From Meandrina meandrites (lineage: Eukaryota; Cnidaria; Anthozoa; Scleractinia; Meandrinidae), in NCBI GenBank assembly GCA_963693305.1, contig OY855904.1, positions 13,607,996 through 13,671,995 of the forward strand: 64,000 nt of DNA. Direction: 5' to 3'. The notes under the pieces were generated by a model that made no database searches, was not told where the DNA came from, and saw only the letters and a program-made list of their open reading frames with translations. Below, one piece after another: positions 22,251 through 32,441 of the stretch (position 1 is its first letter; each line of letters opens with the position of its first letter). The translations under genes were made by a program, and so were the position numbers.

Positions 22251-22578
22251 CATGATTGTGAAAGACAACTTAAAAAAAAAAGAAAAATACTCTTGGTGTG
22301 ACACAGAGTGCCCCCCCCCCTCCTACCCCCTGCCCGTCCCTAACCCCAATTTCAAAAAAATCAGTCAAGGCAATCCAATTTCAAGATACCCTTATGCATC
22401 AGTCAATTCCAGCAGTGCCCATCCCCCCCCCCCCGGCCAACCGCCGGGCATTTCCTAATGTTGCCCCTCTCGAGGGTGGGGCATTTGCGTACCTCGGGTT
22501 GACCCCCGAGCATTTGACACGCGCTTTCAAACCGTGGAGTGAATCGCGTATTCGGTAAGGAGGCGTTTATAGGCCAAG

Positions 22579-22935
22579 ACTAGACTACATTGCAGATTAT
22601 CTAGTCCATGAAGAACTAGAGAAGCTCGTGGATGTTCGTAGATATTTTAAAATGTCTCTTTTCTCAATTTTAGATATTTCTTCATTGCTAAGAAGCAACA
22701 ACTTGTATAATATTCTTATATCACCTATCGAGAGATTGACAACAAACAACCCGGGAAACAAATATAACAGAGAGCTAACGATCATTGAATGAAATCTACA
22801 AATCTACAAAGCCTGGGATGTAAAACAGGAGACGAGAAAGGCCGTAGCGGCTGGGAGCTTCGAAGAATTTGCTAAAGTAGGTGAGCTATTTTTGATATCA
22901 GAAATTCAATCTGACAAATACAGCGAGTGTTGAGT
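22579..22935 (+). pseudogene. coding-like frame with a single stop, unknown protein
   Basis: One frame is open from just after a TAA at 22555 and reads YIADYLVHEELEKLVDVRRY, then FSILDISSLLRS and NNPGNKYNRELTIIE. A TGA follows, and in the same frame NLQIYKAWDVKQETRKAVAA and GSFEEFAKVGE before a stop near 22933. Composition is protein-like on both sides of the TGA, and GTGAGC after GAATTTGCTAAAGTAG would be a strong splice donor. It may be a broken exon. I do not recognise the family, and there is no ATG near the beginning. Confidence 0.35.
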
Positions 22936-24070
22936 GTCTTCAAGGAGGGTACGGTACGATAATATTTAGCTTAACTGACCTTTTCAAAGTTTACAATACA
23001 TGCTATTTAAATCAGACCTCTGTTTTATACTGCGAGTCAAATCATTAACTTTTTGCTACAAAAATACAAAAAGGTGTCTTTGTACTTTGTATTTTCGGCC
23101 CACGCTCGTTTTAGGGATTCAAACAATAAACGAGAGAAACATGAAGATAAACGACATATTAAATAAAAAAGATAAAAAATCTGTCTAAGGAAGGACAAAG
23201 AGGGGAGGGGGGGGGGGGGGTGCGTTTTTGAAACAAGAATTGGGAAGGGGGGTATAATTTTTACCTCAAAATTTTTTTGGGGGGTTCAGTTTTGAAACAC
23301 TGCACTTTTTTGAAAACCACCGCCCCCCCCTGGGACGTAATTAATGATCGGTCCCTAAATTGACAAAAGCTTACAAATTTTACCTAAACATGATTAAACC
23401 ATTAAACACCTTAAGCCAAAATGCCAGGAAAAAGATTTTTCACCTACAAACACAAGTCTTTCTATCTATTTACGCATTTGTCATTGACAATCAACAAAGT
23501 GACAACATAAAAGCTTATGTTCGGCTTACATCACAATATTCTAGAACACCCGGAACCCTGAACGCTTAAAAACAATACTGTACAACAATTATCGGTCTAT
23601 TGATACCAACAAAATGACAACTCCTACTCAAGATACTACCTGTTCTCATTATACTCATTGCAAAGAGAACTACACACAAAAAAAATCGATACCAAAAACC
23701 TTTTAAACAATTCAAGAGAGTATAATTAAGCTTAAGTCCTACCCATCACTTGCACTTTACTACACTGTATGCTTCGCTATTTCACATCAGCCATGCAACG
23801 TTTAAAATAACAAATGAATGCCATGAAAAATTAACTTTATCTTACCACTTTATCTTTCAATTTAACATACGTACAATTTTTGCGCCAAAAACCACGCCAA
23901 ATAACGCCGTATTTCGCTGGAATGAATACGAGCGACATTCACTAACTCGAGCACGACCGCTCCAGCCAGCCATGTTTGTACACGACACTGCAATGGTGGT
24001 CAGCGGTTTTGCAAAACGAATCGATCAAATCGATCGAATCGACAAACGTTTATGGAGGGCCTGTAATGAC
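22936..24070. other. non-coding stretch
   Basis: No gene is supported. Runs of G (23203-23220) and C lie inside a segment ending GTAATTAATGATCGGTCCCTA (23336-23356), which resembles one end of a small TIR element. Its partner end was not found. Near 24010 a first ATCGATCAAATCGATCGAATCG block foreshadows the satellite at 24.5-26.3 kb. Confidence 0.4.
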
Positions 24071-24175
24071 GGGAGTGACTATTCAGCACTCAGTTGATGT
24101 TGTGAGACTTCTCATTTTTTCATACATGAAGCATAAATCACACTTAACATTTTTTTTTTTCAAGTTAAAAAAAGT

Positions 24176-24247
24176 GTCAACAGTAGGATTTGAACCCGGG
24201 CCGTCGGATTACCACGCGGGAACGCTATCCACTAGGCTACCGACGAC
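24176..24247 (-). pseudogene. tRNA-like sequence (tRNA pseudogene or SINE head)
   Basis: On the minus strand an A box (TAGCCTAGTGGATAGCG) and a B box (GGGTTCAAATCC) are spaced as in a tRNA. The acceptor stem has at least one mismatch and two wobble pairs, and the T stem is weak. I cannot place a clean seven-base anticodon loop. It is therefore a degenerate tRNA-derived sequence rather than a working tRNA gene. Confidence 0.5.
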
Positions 24248-24327
24248 CAGCTGCAAGAATTTGTAAAATTTTGGCTATATATCCTAACCTTAATATAAAG
24301 CTAACCGCAAGCAAACTAAGCTAACGT

Positions 24328-24452
24328 AGGCTAACCGGAGTTCTTTTTAGGCTAAACGGAGTGCTAGTAGGCTAACCGGAGTGCATAGTAGGCTAACCGA
24401 AGTGTATAGTAGGCTAACCGCAGTGCTAAATAGGCTAAAAGAAGTGCTGTTT
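24328..24452 (+). repeat. short tandem repeat, unit about 22 bases
   Basis: TAGGCTAACCGRAGTGCTAG-type units repeat about six times with small changes. Confidence 0.8.
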
Positions 24453-24849
24453 TGTATTCACTACATGAACTGAGTGTTACGTGGTGTAAAAATGTCATGA
24501 GGTGTCTCCCTATTGTCTCACAACATCAACTGAGTGCAGAATAGTCACTCCCCTGTAATGACATGCAACAGTCCATTTTTATGGAAAACAACACCGTTCC
24601 GATCGAAAATACGAATTCTCCATTTGACAAATCGATCGAATCGACAAACATTTGTGGGGCCCTACAACCACTACTACGGCGATATTTCTCTAAGTCTCGC
24701 TAATGAGATGCAACAGTCCAATGGAAAGCTGCACTTTTCCGATCGAAAATAAGAGTTCACTATTTGACAAATCGATCGACTCGATCGAATCGACAAACAT
24801 TTATGGGGCCATAAACGTTGAATGTTGTCCTTCAGTAGCATTTTAGAAT

Positions 24850-25634
24850 AAAAATTAAAAATTATCAAAGTTCAACTGAGGCCTTACACTACTGTAAAAT
24901 GGTAAAATGGTAAAATCCAAGCTTTCGCCGATCTACGGCATCATCAGGGATAAGAAAAATATTCTGCATGAGACTTATATATAGATGTAAAGTAAAAACG
25001 TGTGAAATGCGAGAGAATGTGGGAGTGAATGCATGAGCTAAATAATAACAAGATAATAAATATGAATAAAAATGAATAAAAATGAATGCTATGGACTAAT
25101 GAGTGAGTGTAAAAGTACGAAGAGTCTCTAGATGTATTAAAATAATTATTAAAATAAAAGGTCCGCGAATTCGCTGCATTCTTCTCGGGAGTTGAGGGCA
25201 GGTTTGTATTTTCGAATGTAAAACGCTTCGAATAGTCGTAAATTTGCCGGGTCCTTTTCAAGCGCGATGGTCTTGATTTCGATGCCTTTGTGAACTTTGT
25301 TTTGGCACTTTGAAATGTGTTTCTTCACGGAGGAGCTGTCATTGTTTAGGTGTTCTCTTACTCGGTCATGGACAAAGCGTGTCGTGCTTCCGATATAGTG
25401 TTGATTACAGTTGTTGCAGGTGATTTGGTAAACAACGTTGCGTAATAAGCACAAATTGGTGTTGGAGATAGGACAGTTGGCCCTCGTACATGTCCGTTCA
25501 GTGTTGTTCTGAGAGAGGGCTCGTCTGAGGGTGTATGACTTGTGCGTGACCCGTACTGGTATACTCTCTTTTCGGAAGATGTTAGCGATTTTGTAGTTAA
25601 GACGTTCGGAGACATATGGCATTTTCAATGGCAA
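24850..25634 (-). mobile_element. Penelope-like element, 5'-truncated, minus copy
   Basis: The reading frame (25634 down to 25149) encodes the C-terminal GIY-YIG endonuclease of a PLE: NVVYQITCNNCNQHYIGST with the two-cysteine spacer, then R in VHDRVREH, and a conserved glutamate in RLFEAFYIRKYKP. The reverse-transcriptase part is absent. After the stop comes a 3' UTR carrying, on the minus strand, CTGATGATGCCGTAGATCGG then CGAAAGC (24923-24947), which looks like a hammerhead ribozyme core. From about 25251 leftward the sequence is mirrored at 25631-26030. Confidence 0.85.
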
Positions 25635-26030
25635 ATTTACGACTATTCGAAGCGTTTTACATTCGAAAATACAAACCTGCCCTCAACTCCCGAGAAGAAT
25701 GCAGCGAATTCGCGGACCTTTTATTTTAATAATTATTTTAATACATCTAGAGACTCTTCGTACTTTTACACTCACTCATTAGTCCATAGCATTCATTTTT
25801 ATTCATTTTTATTCATATTTATTATCTTGTTATTATTTAGCTCATGCATTCACTCCCACATTCTCTCGCATTTCACACGTTTTTACTTTACATCTATATA
25901 TAAGTCTCATGCGGAATATTTTTCTTATCCCTGATGATGCCGTAGATCGGCGAAAGCTTGGATTTTACCATTTTACCATTTTACAGTAGTGTAAGGCCTC
26001 AGTTGAACTTTTATAATTTTTAATTTTTAT
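25631..26030 (+). mobile_element. Penelope-like element, shorter plus copy, head to head
   Basis: This is a nearly exact inverted copy of 24850-25250. It holds only the last about 30 codons of the GIY-YIG ORF, the 3' UTR and the same CTGATGA..GAAA motif (25931-25955). Differences are a single base here and there (for example GCGG against the mirrored GCAG near 25912). The two copies meet 5' end to 5' end at about 25631-25636. Confidence 0.85.
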
Positions 26031-26310
26031 TTATGGGGCCCTACAACCACTACTACGGCGATATTAATGAGATGCAACAGTCCAATGGAAAGCTACACTT
26101 TTCGGATCGAAAATAAGAATTCTCTATTTGACAAATCGATCGAATCGATCGAATCGACAAACATTTATGGGGCCCTACAACCACTACTACGACGATATTT
26201 CTCTAAGTCTCGCTAATGAGATGCAACAGTCCAATGGAAAGCTGCACCTTTCCGATCGAAAATAAGAGATCTCCATTTCACAAATCGATCGAATCGATCG
26301 AATTGGAAGA

Positions 26311-27170
26311 ACCCATTTTCCAATGGACTCTATGCGACAGTATTGGACAACCCTCTTGGGGAATCCCGATGGCAGCTCTAACGCATGACCAATGTTTCAA
26401 TATTGATATCTCAGGTGGATTTTCCATGACGCAAAGCAAATAAAATTTCACTTTTGATTGTTAATCACTATTGAGACCATGAATGTATATCCATAAACCA
26501 AGAAACTAAGAGCATTAAAATTAAGCATTCACTGCTTGAATAAACACCGTTGTGATATGTTGAAATCTCTCCTTTGAACAGACGGCCTGATTCATGACTA
26601 TGCAAACATGCACACGCGCTAATATTGAAATAACATGCAAGATCGGAAAAGATGAATATTATCTAATGAAGTCAAGTTAAATTACAAGTCATTTTAACAT
26701 GCAGCGCTTTAAATTTCTCCTAATAATTTGTTTTAAAGGACTTCAGATGAGAACATCCTTTTGCCTCGGCCGGGAATTTGGCTTCAGCTTTTCCAAAAAA
26801 TTTCGAACATTGAATGCGACGCATTCAAACATCACCACTTTAAATTTCTGCTAATTTGCATCATAGGACTTCATTTCAGATTAGCACATCCTTTTGTCGG
26901 GAAGTTTGGCTTCGCCCTCAGTCATTAAAACGACAGGGCTACAATTTTACTGATTTTTATTTGTAAAAGAAACAGCAGTTTTCTCGCCCAGCCCGAGGCC
27001 TACTACATAAAGATATATTATGGCTTTCCTATCAACAAAAATCGGCGGCTTTTAGCACATGCCCTCGCCTCTCAAGTAATTATAAGTAAATGTAAATCAT
27101 TTTCAAGATTTATAATTTAGATAGCAAGCCTTAGTCTCGTTTACAATTCAAAGCAAGCCGTACTTTATAA
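26311..27170. other. 3' flank of the third receptor unit
   Basis: No gene. From about 26400 the sequence follows the unit flank seen at 4.6-5.8 kb and 11.8-12.8 kb, with the landmark AAAACGACAGGGCTACAATTTT near 26928. A local duplication of ACATCCTTTTG..AAGTTTGGCTTC (26750 and 26885) is specific to this copy. Confidence 0.5.
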
Positions 27171-27520
27171 CAGCCCATCGCTTTCGTTCCAGCGGCCAGA
27201 GCCTCCTGAAGGTCCCAAGAACTCGCCACAAGACCTTTGGTGATCGCGCCTTTGCACATTCTGGGCCATCACTCTGGAACGAATTGCCTTATGACATACG
27301 ATCAAGTCCTACTGTTACTGTTTTTAAATTAAAGATATACCTCTTTAAGATAGCGTATGACTTGTTTTAATATTTTCAATCTTTGATCGTTGTAAAAATT
27401 GTTTTAATATTTGTAATAGTTCATCTTTTTTATATTATAATTTATACGATTTTATCTCAGTTTTTATACAATTTTAGCGCTATATAAATTAGATTATTAT
27501 TATTATTATTATTATTATAG
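27171..27520 (+). mobile_element. 5'-truncated LINE, 3' end only
   Basis: It reads FGDRAFAHSGPSLWNELPYD then IRSSPTVTVFKLKIYLF, the typical end of an L2/CR1/Jockey-like reverse-transcriptase ORF. The 3' UTR ends AGCGCTATATAAATTAGATT and an ATT microsatellite tail. It interrupts the receptor unit's 3' flank about 80 bases from the stop codon of the next gene. Confidence 0.75.
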
Positions 27521-27597
27521 ACTAAGTGATTTCTTTGCATTAAGACTACTATAACACGAAAGTCACCCTTTTAGAGACTACATCAGGAAAATTCACT

Positions 27598-28452
27598 TTA
27601 ATTTTCTCTGCAGATAAGCTTGTTTATTTCCATCTTTATGTCCTTCTTCAAAAACGCGTAAACCAAAGGATTCACAGCGGAGTTGAGTACTAGGAGTATA
27701 GTGGGTATCTGGCCAGCTTTCTCGGACACTTGGCAAGAAAAAGTAATGCACAAAACTAAGAAAGTTGCCACTATATAGCATCCCAAGAACAGCACGACTA
27801 AAGCAATTATGAAGGGAGCTGTGTTGTGCTTTCTACGTCGACATGCAGTTGTAACTTCCGTGGTTGAGTGGCTGTGATGAACCTCTAGTTCCATCGCCGC
27901 ATCTCGGTGCGACTGTGCACGTGCAACAACTAGGATACGAACAACGGCATAAAAGAGCATTGCACACGAGAGTATGTCAAAGACCGACACGCCGATTAAT
28001 CGTAAAGCATTGAGCGCAGTGTTTGAGTTTGTGGCGTACATTCCTACCAAAAGTGACAGCGAGATTGCAAAGGGGATCAACCATGCTGCCAAGATAACCA
28101 TTCCAGGGCGTCTCTTAGTCATGGACGTGTTGTATCTGAGTGGGTGAACGATGGCAGTGTAACGATCACAAGTCAAGAAGCAAAGATTTGTGACGGAGGA
28201 GTGGAGGAAGAACCAGAAGAATGCCATTTGCACCCTCATGTTGCACGCCATTGTGTAGTTACAAAAATAGCTTGATGGAAATACGACGATTCCGACTCCA
28301 AAGTCGGCCACTGCTAACGAAAGGACGAACCAGTTGGCCGAGGAATGAAGTCGGCGGCTTTTGGCGACAAGGGAAACTACAAAGGTGTTTCCTGTTGCTG
28401 TTACGACTGAAAGTAACCAGCCGATAGAATTAAGCCAATTTTCCGCCGTCAT
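27598..28452 (-). CDS. class A GPCR, orphan, array copy 3
   Basis: A complete 284-residue receptor starting MTAENW at 28452. It has TM1 TATGNTF, TM2 LAVADFGVG, loop-1 sequon NYT with C70, TCDRY at TM3, TM6 GCYIV and TM7 NPLVYAF. Loop 2 has no cysteine (YATNSNTALNAL). TM5 differs from its relatives by VFDILSCAML. The arginine cluster before TM6 is CRRRKHN. Its nearest upstream flank is almost the same as that of copy 1, so the two share a recent duplication or conversion of the 5' end. Its coding region and 1.5 kb of upstream DNA form one arm of an inverted duplication with the plus-strand copy at 37715. Ligand unknown. Confidence 0.93.
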   Translation of the reverse strand: MTAENWLNSIGWLLSVVTATGNTFVVSLVAKSRRLHSSANWFVLSLAVADFGVGIVVFPSSYFCNYTMACNMRVQMAFFWFFLHSSVTNLCFLTCDRYTAIVHPLRYNTSMTKRRPGMVILAAWLIPFAISLSLLVGMYATNSNTALNALRLIGVSVFDILSCAMLFYAVVRILVVARAQSHRDAAMELEVHHSHSTTEVTTACRRRKHNTAPFIIALVVLFLGCYIVATFLVLCITFSCQVSEKAGQIPTILLVLNSAVNPLVYAFLKKDIKMEINKLICREN

Positions 28453-28850
28453 TTTAAAGAGACGAAGAGCCCGAACTTCGAATTCGTTTTGGCTGAGTTA
28501 TTAACGTTTCCGTCTATAGCTAGGATTGACCACTTGTTTTCAAAACAGACACAGCTAGGCAGCTGTGCAACCTGATTTGAAATCAGTTTTCAGTGTGAGC
28601 CTTATTTCGGCATAATATTTTTTCATCAACCTGACATGTCCATGCGTACGGATGCCTCACCGTATCCGTTTTGCATGACGGCTGGCGATCTCATTTATCA
28701 GCAGGAATGACAAATGCAATCATCTAACATCAGGAAAGGGTTCTTTATAAGGAAAAACTGATAATTAAAAAGATCTTACGGAAATAGTAATAAATGACCA
28801 CTGTGTCCTTTTTACAGCGATCACGAAATTTTTGGTGGGAACATTTTAAT
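28453..28850 (-). promoter_or_regulatory. conserved upstream region of receptor copy 3
   Basis: CAGCTG at 28560-28565 lies 108 bases before the ATG, and a perfect palindrome CTGATTTGAAATCAG (odd centre) follows at 28572-28586. The distal block AAAAGATCTTACGG and GCGATCACGAA is at about 28769-28825. A TATA-like ATATTATG (minus sense) is at about 28608-28616. Confidence 0.5.
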
Positions 28851-29165
28851 ATATTTTGATTCGATATACATCATGAATGACTAATCAAACAATCTGCAAT
28901 AAAAGCTACCAGACAAACTGTTTATTTAAGGTTTCTCGAAAGAGTTTTTTGGGAACCATACCGAAATCTTTCAATCAGATTTTCAGCGGTCCTTCCTTTA
29001 TCGGATTGACAGATTGACAGATTGAAGTTTGGCAAGGTGTATTCTTAAGAAAATTGATATAAAATTACCATCACAACGATAAACGGAAAAACTAGATATC
29101 AGTAAAACATGGATGTTGTGTGCTCCAGCTTTTTTTTAAAATGGATATTACCAATACACTAATTA
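28851..29165. repeat. outer part of inverted duplication, left arm
   Basis: This pairs in reverse with about 36750-37340. Shared landmarks are ACTGTTTATTTAAGGTxTCTCGAAAGAGTTTTTG (broken up by small changes), GATTTTCAGCGG and AATATTACCAATACACTAATTA-like ends. Homology stops at about 29163, where unrelated DNA begins. With copies 3 and 4 the arms extend over about 1.6-1.8 kb. Confidence 0.7.
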
Positions 29166-29985
29166 ACCGCGCGGCCATGGGCCGAGCGCGGTTCTTGCTC
29201 TGCACGGGATTTATAATTATTATTAACCGCGCGGCCATTTATTTTTTTTGTCGGTAAAAGCTGTTGAAACATTAATGCACGGAAAATGTTACGAGTATTG
29301 TTTTCTTTATAGTGTATGAAATATTTTTTCTTTTGGTCTTATCGAATCGTTGGATTCAAAGGGAATATTGAATACACTAAAAAAAGGTATTACGTCAGCC
29401 GTGGAATGCGCTGATGTTGCAGCTTTCACTTTCGCTATGTGACACATAAGATCATGTTTATTTTGCAAGGCTATTTGCAATTTTGCGAGTATTTCTTGTG
29501 GGTTTAGGATATTGAAGAAAATTCTTTGGCTGCTTCAATCGAAGCGAGTTCAGCGATTTGAAGGGAAATTAAATATCTGCTAAGGTAAACAATTGAGCGT
29601 GCCCGTACTTGCAGGGGTTGCGTCATTAAACGTCAGCCATGGAATGTGCTGACGTTGTAGCTTTCACTTTCGCACGGCCTTACACCGCCGTGAACAATGT
29701 AAAGCTTGAAATGTTAGAATCGCGTGACTACCCTCGCACGGGGTCTCACTCACGTCACAAACCAATTACATTCAATCGTGACTTTTACGTAAAAAAATGG
29801 CAGTTATTACTAGCGTTCAAATAGTGGAATGCTTGTTTCCCTTTTGTTTAATTCATGCCCATACATGTCTTAAACGAAGTTCCAGATTAAGACCATTACG
29901 TCATCATAAATTTCACAACGGCTATGAACGATGATGTAATATTGGATTGTGTGACTCGCGTGACTACTTTGCTAGTCCTTTACTC
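29166..29985. other. non-coding stretch with a direct repeat
   Basis: No gene is supported. A 48-base direct repeat (ACGTCAGCCRTGGAATGYGC, then AGCTTTCACTTTCGC) occurs at 29391 and 29629. Two AATTAACCGCGCGGCCAT blocks lie at 29162 and 29224. Confidence 0.5.
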
Positions 29986-31822
29986 GGGCGGATCCAGAAT
30001 GTCAAAGAAGGGGGTTCGATATTAGGACCGCCTTCGGCGGTCCTCTGTAGGGGGGTCCGGGGGCATCCTCCCCCGGAAAATTTTGAAATTCAAGTCCTCG
30101 GAAATGCGATTTCCGACGTCTTGAGGCCAAGTCATGGTGTTTTGAGGTCTTGTTTTTTTCAAGCCAAAATGTCACTCTTTTGCATCAAAATATTGCAAAA
30201 CTACGCTAAAATAATCAAAATTATGTATTCGTATTCAAATTTGCATTTACAAAACTATGTGTAGATATATTGCATTTTAGCTTGTTTTCAATTTTGTGTT
30301 TCATCAAACACGGGATCAACAAGAAGCATTCTTCGGGGGTATTTTTCCGCAGAAAGTTGAACCACAGCATCATAGTTAACAGGCTTTTCATAATGAATGT
30401 TCATCAGTGCCAAGCCTGACAGTCTTTCTGTTGTCATAGTGGTCCTCAAATATCCTTTGACAAGCTTCAAAGTGGTATAGTGCAAGCAATTCGTAGCAAA
30501 CAGTTAATGTTAGGGAAAATGTCGGGATCACAGGCCTGGCGAAAAAAAAAGGAAGAGGTTACCTTCATCAGTTGAACAAATTTTGTAATCTTTGAAATTT
30601 TTAAGAAGATGGACTTCAAAAGGATAGTGTTTTACCTCTAATGCAGGTTGGAGTGAGTCTGGCTTGGTTAATTCGGATTGCCATTTTCTCAACCATCTTT
30701 CAAATTCGACGTCCAGGGTCTGGGGACTTGGAAGATCTGACTTGTACATCTCCGACATCTCTTCGATGTTCGCATTTTCACGTGTTATGATTATGCTTGG
30801 TACGAGGCCAAGTAACTGGACAGCAGTCTTTTGAGTAGGACCAAATCTAAAAATAGGCAGTCGCACTAGTTAGCACACACAAGTATGGTTTGCACAAGCC
30901 AATGTGAATAAAAACTAAGTTAAAAAAACGTCCAGTTTTTGAGAGTTCAGTATCAAGAAGAGCTTTGTCAGATGAATGTGTATAACTTTAAGTTTACATG
31001 CGCGTACACAAACACAATATCGTAAAGACTTTTTATTTAATTAAAATGTTTACCTTGATGACATCTCTTGGGTGATATGGTCAAGGAAAGGAACGAACAA
31101 GACCCGACGATAATATTCTTCCGGGGAGTCATAAGGGGTATTCTCTCTGTGACGCTGTCTCGAGGCCGTTATGGGACGCTTAGCGTTCGATCTGAAGAAC
31201 GATAGAATTAAGAAGGCAAGTCAAAAAGGCAATAAATTTTTCTCACTAAACTAAGCTGATGGTACAGAACAGAATAATAAAAAACATTTTGCTTACCTTC
31301 TGAAAAATAAGTCAATTTGCTGCTGTGTTCCTGAACTTGACAGTTGTCGGGAATTTACTCTTTTAGACATCTTTGCGGAACTAAAATCTCGCGTTTTAAC
31401 TTTACAGAATAACAGATATCGAAGGCTCACCAAAAATTGGTGCTTTCTAATTCGCCGCTCCTATTTAATTGCGTGCACTGTTCGTTGCAGTGACTAAATT
31501 TTCCGTGACTGAAGCGATAAAAACTAAAAGGTGTGGTTAGACAAAATGTCACTTTTGGCGCGATGCTTTGCAGAAGCGCGAAAAAAGATGGACAATTAAC
31601 AGAACCAGAAAAGAATGAAAAATTCAAATATTCAAAAATTTATTTGCTTTTTATTCAGAAAACGCTGTAGTTTCATTGACCAGTTAAGGTTTAGCTTTTC
31701 TCTTAATTTATTGCATTCAAGCTTGAATTTACTAAGTAATATTTTACAATTTATTTGACGTCAGTGGTTCCAATTTAGGGGGTTCGACCGAACCCCCCGA
31801 ACCCCCCCTAGATCCGCCCCAG
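29986..31822 (-). mobile_element. hAT transposon, internally deleted
   Basis: The ends are inverted (GGGCGGATCCAG at the left, CTAGATCCGCCCC at the right). They are flanked by an 8-base duplication CTTTACTC at 29978-29985 and 31823-31830, the hallmark length for hAT elements. Inside, on the minus strand, is a four-exon remnant of an hAT transposase (see next entry). The left end seems to have lost two or three terminal bases compared with the right. Confidence 0.8.
30288..31370 (-). pseudogene. spliced hAT transposase remnant (P52rIPK/ZMYM1-like C-terminal part)
   Basis: Four exons can be read on the minus strand with GT-AG junctions whose phases agree: 31370-31297 (starts MSKRVNSRQLSSSG), 31191-31054 (SPEEYYRRVLFVPFLDHI), 30846-30636 (LLGLVPSIIITREN and SDLPSPQTLDVEFERW) and from 30535 (ACDPDIFPNINCLLRIACT). 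Exon 4 then loses the usual VTSCECERS segment by a deletion that shifts the frame to a TGA at 30467-30469. In the other frame the hAT dimerisation end continues (LKLVKGYLRTTMTTERLSGL, then ALMNIHYEKP) to a stop at 30288. The catalytic middle of the transposase is missing between exons 1 and 2. Non-functional as a transposase; the first four exons could still make a short protein. Confidence 0.7.
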
Positions 31823-31830
31823 CTTTACTC

Positions 31831-32324
31831 ATATTGCAAACAGATTAAATTTAACCCTGACATTTGAGGAAGAAAGCTGTTAATTAGCAACAAAATATAA
31901 GCGAAGTTGCTAGCAACTTCTTGTTATTATTTTTGTCGGTGACCAGACCCGAACCTTCACTCGGCCAAATCGTGATCGCGACTTTGAATCACCCAACCGG
32001 TGATGTTAAGGTCTTTCCCCCGAAACAAAGTTAAACACAGGATTTTTGTCAAACTTTCACAAGTTGTTATCAATCATGTAGTGTTTCGAAATATAAAATG
32101 AAAAGAATATGTCCCAGGGTCCGTTTACGAGATATTATCATCTCATGTTATCCCAAAACTCCCTGTAATTTCACCAAACTAACACACCTTTATTTGATCA
32201 CTTGACGCGTCTTTCCATTGCTACAGGAATCACATAACTAAAGTAAATCTTAAAACAACCTAATAGATATATTATATTGAAAATACTAAAATTGCAGTCA
32301 GGGATAGACATTATAATGTAAATT
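31831..32324. other. non-coding stretch
   Basis: No gene is supported. TTATAATGTAAATTATA near 32310 is matched in inverse at about 34501-34517 beyond the PLE. Confidence 0.4.
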
Positions 32325-32441
32325 ATAAAAAAAACGGCCTTAATTTTGCCTTAAAAAAACCTCCTTAATTTTGTTTAATTTTGTTTTTTAATTTAAAAAA
32401 CGGCCTTAATTTTGCCTTAAAAAAACGGCCTTAATTTTGCT
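32325..32441 (+). repeat. short tandem repeat at the 5' edge of the PLE
   Basis: AAAAACGGCCTTAATTTTGCC is repeated three times, with a variant (CCTCCTTAATTTTG) in between. It abuts the first recognisable codons of the PLE ORF. Confidence 0.8.

Larger units (their letters stand above)
24071..24553. repeat. inverted repeat enclosing a tRNA-like sequence
   Basis: GGGAGTGACTATTCAGCACT..GATGTTGTGAGAC at 24071-24108 pairs with its complement at 24516-24553 with one mismatch. Between the arms lie a tRNA-like stretch (24176-24247) and a short tandem array (24328-24452). Confidence 0.75.
24555..26310 (+). repeat. satellite with units of about 150 bases, split by a PLE insertion
   Basis: Units contain GATGCAACAGTCCAATGGAA, TTCCGATCGAAAATA, ATCGATCGAATCGACAAACA, TTTATGGGGCCCTACAACCA and CTACTACGGCGATATT. 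About two units precede and two follow the PLE pair at 24850-26030. The insertion lies next to the TTTATGGGGCC motif. Confidence 0.85.

Noticed and set aside
24176..24247. Functional tRNA gene
   Set aside because: The acceptor and T stems do not pair properly and no clear anticodon loop can be placed.
24328..24452. CRISPR-like short repeats
   Set aside because: Units are adjacent without unique spacers and the window is eukaryotic; it is a plain tandem repeat.
24944..25934. Two similar open frames on opposite strands (24944-25261 and 25542-25934)
   Set aside because: They are mirror images created by the inverted PLE 3' ends and read through 3' UTR; no protein features.
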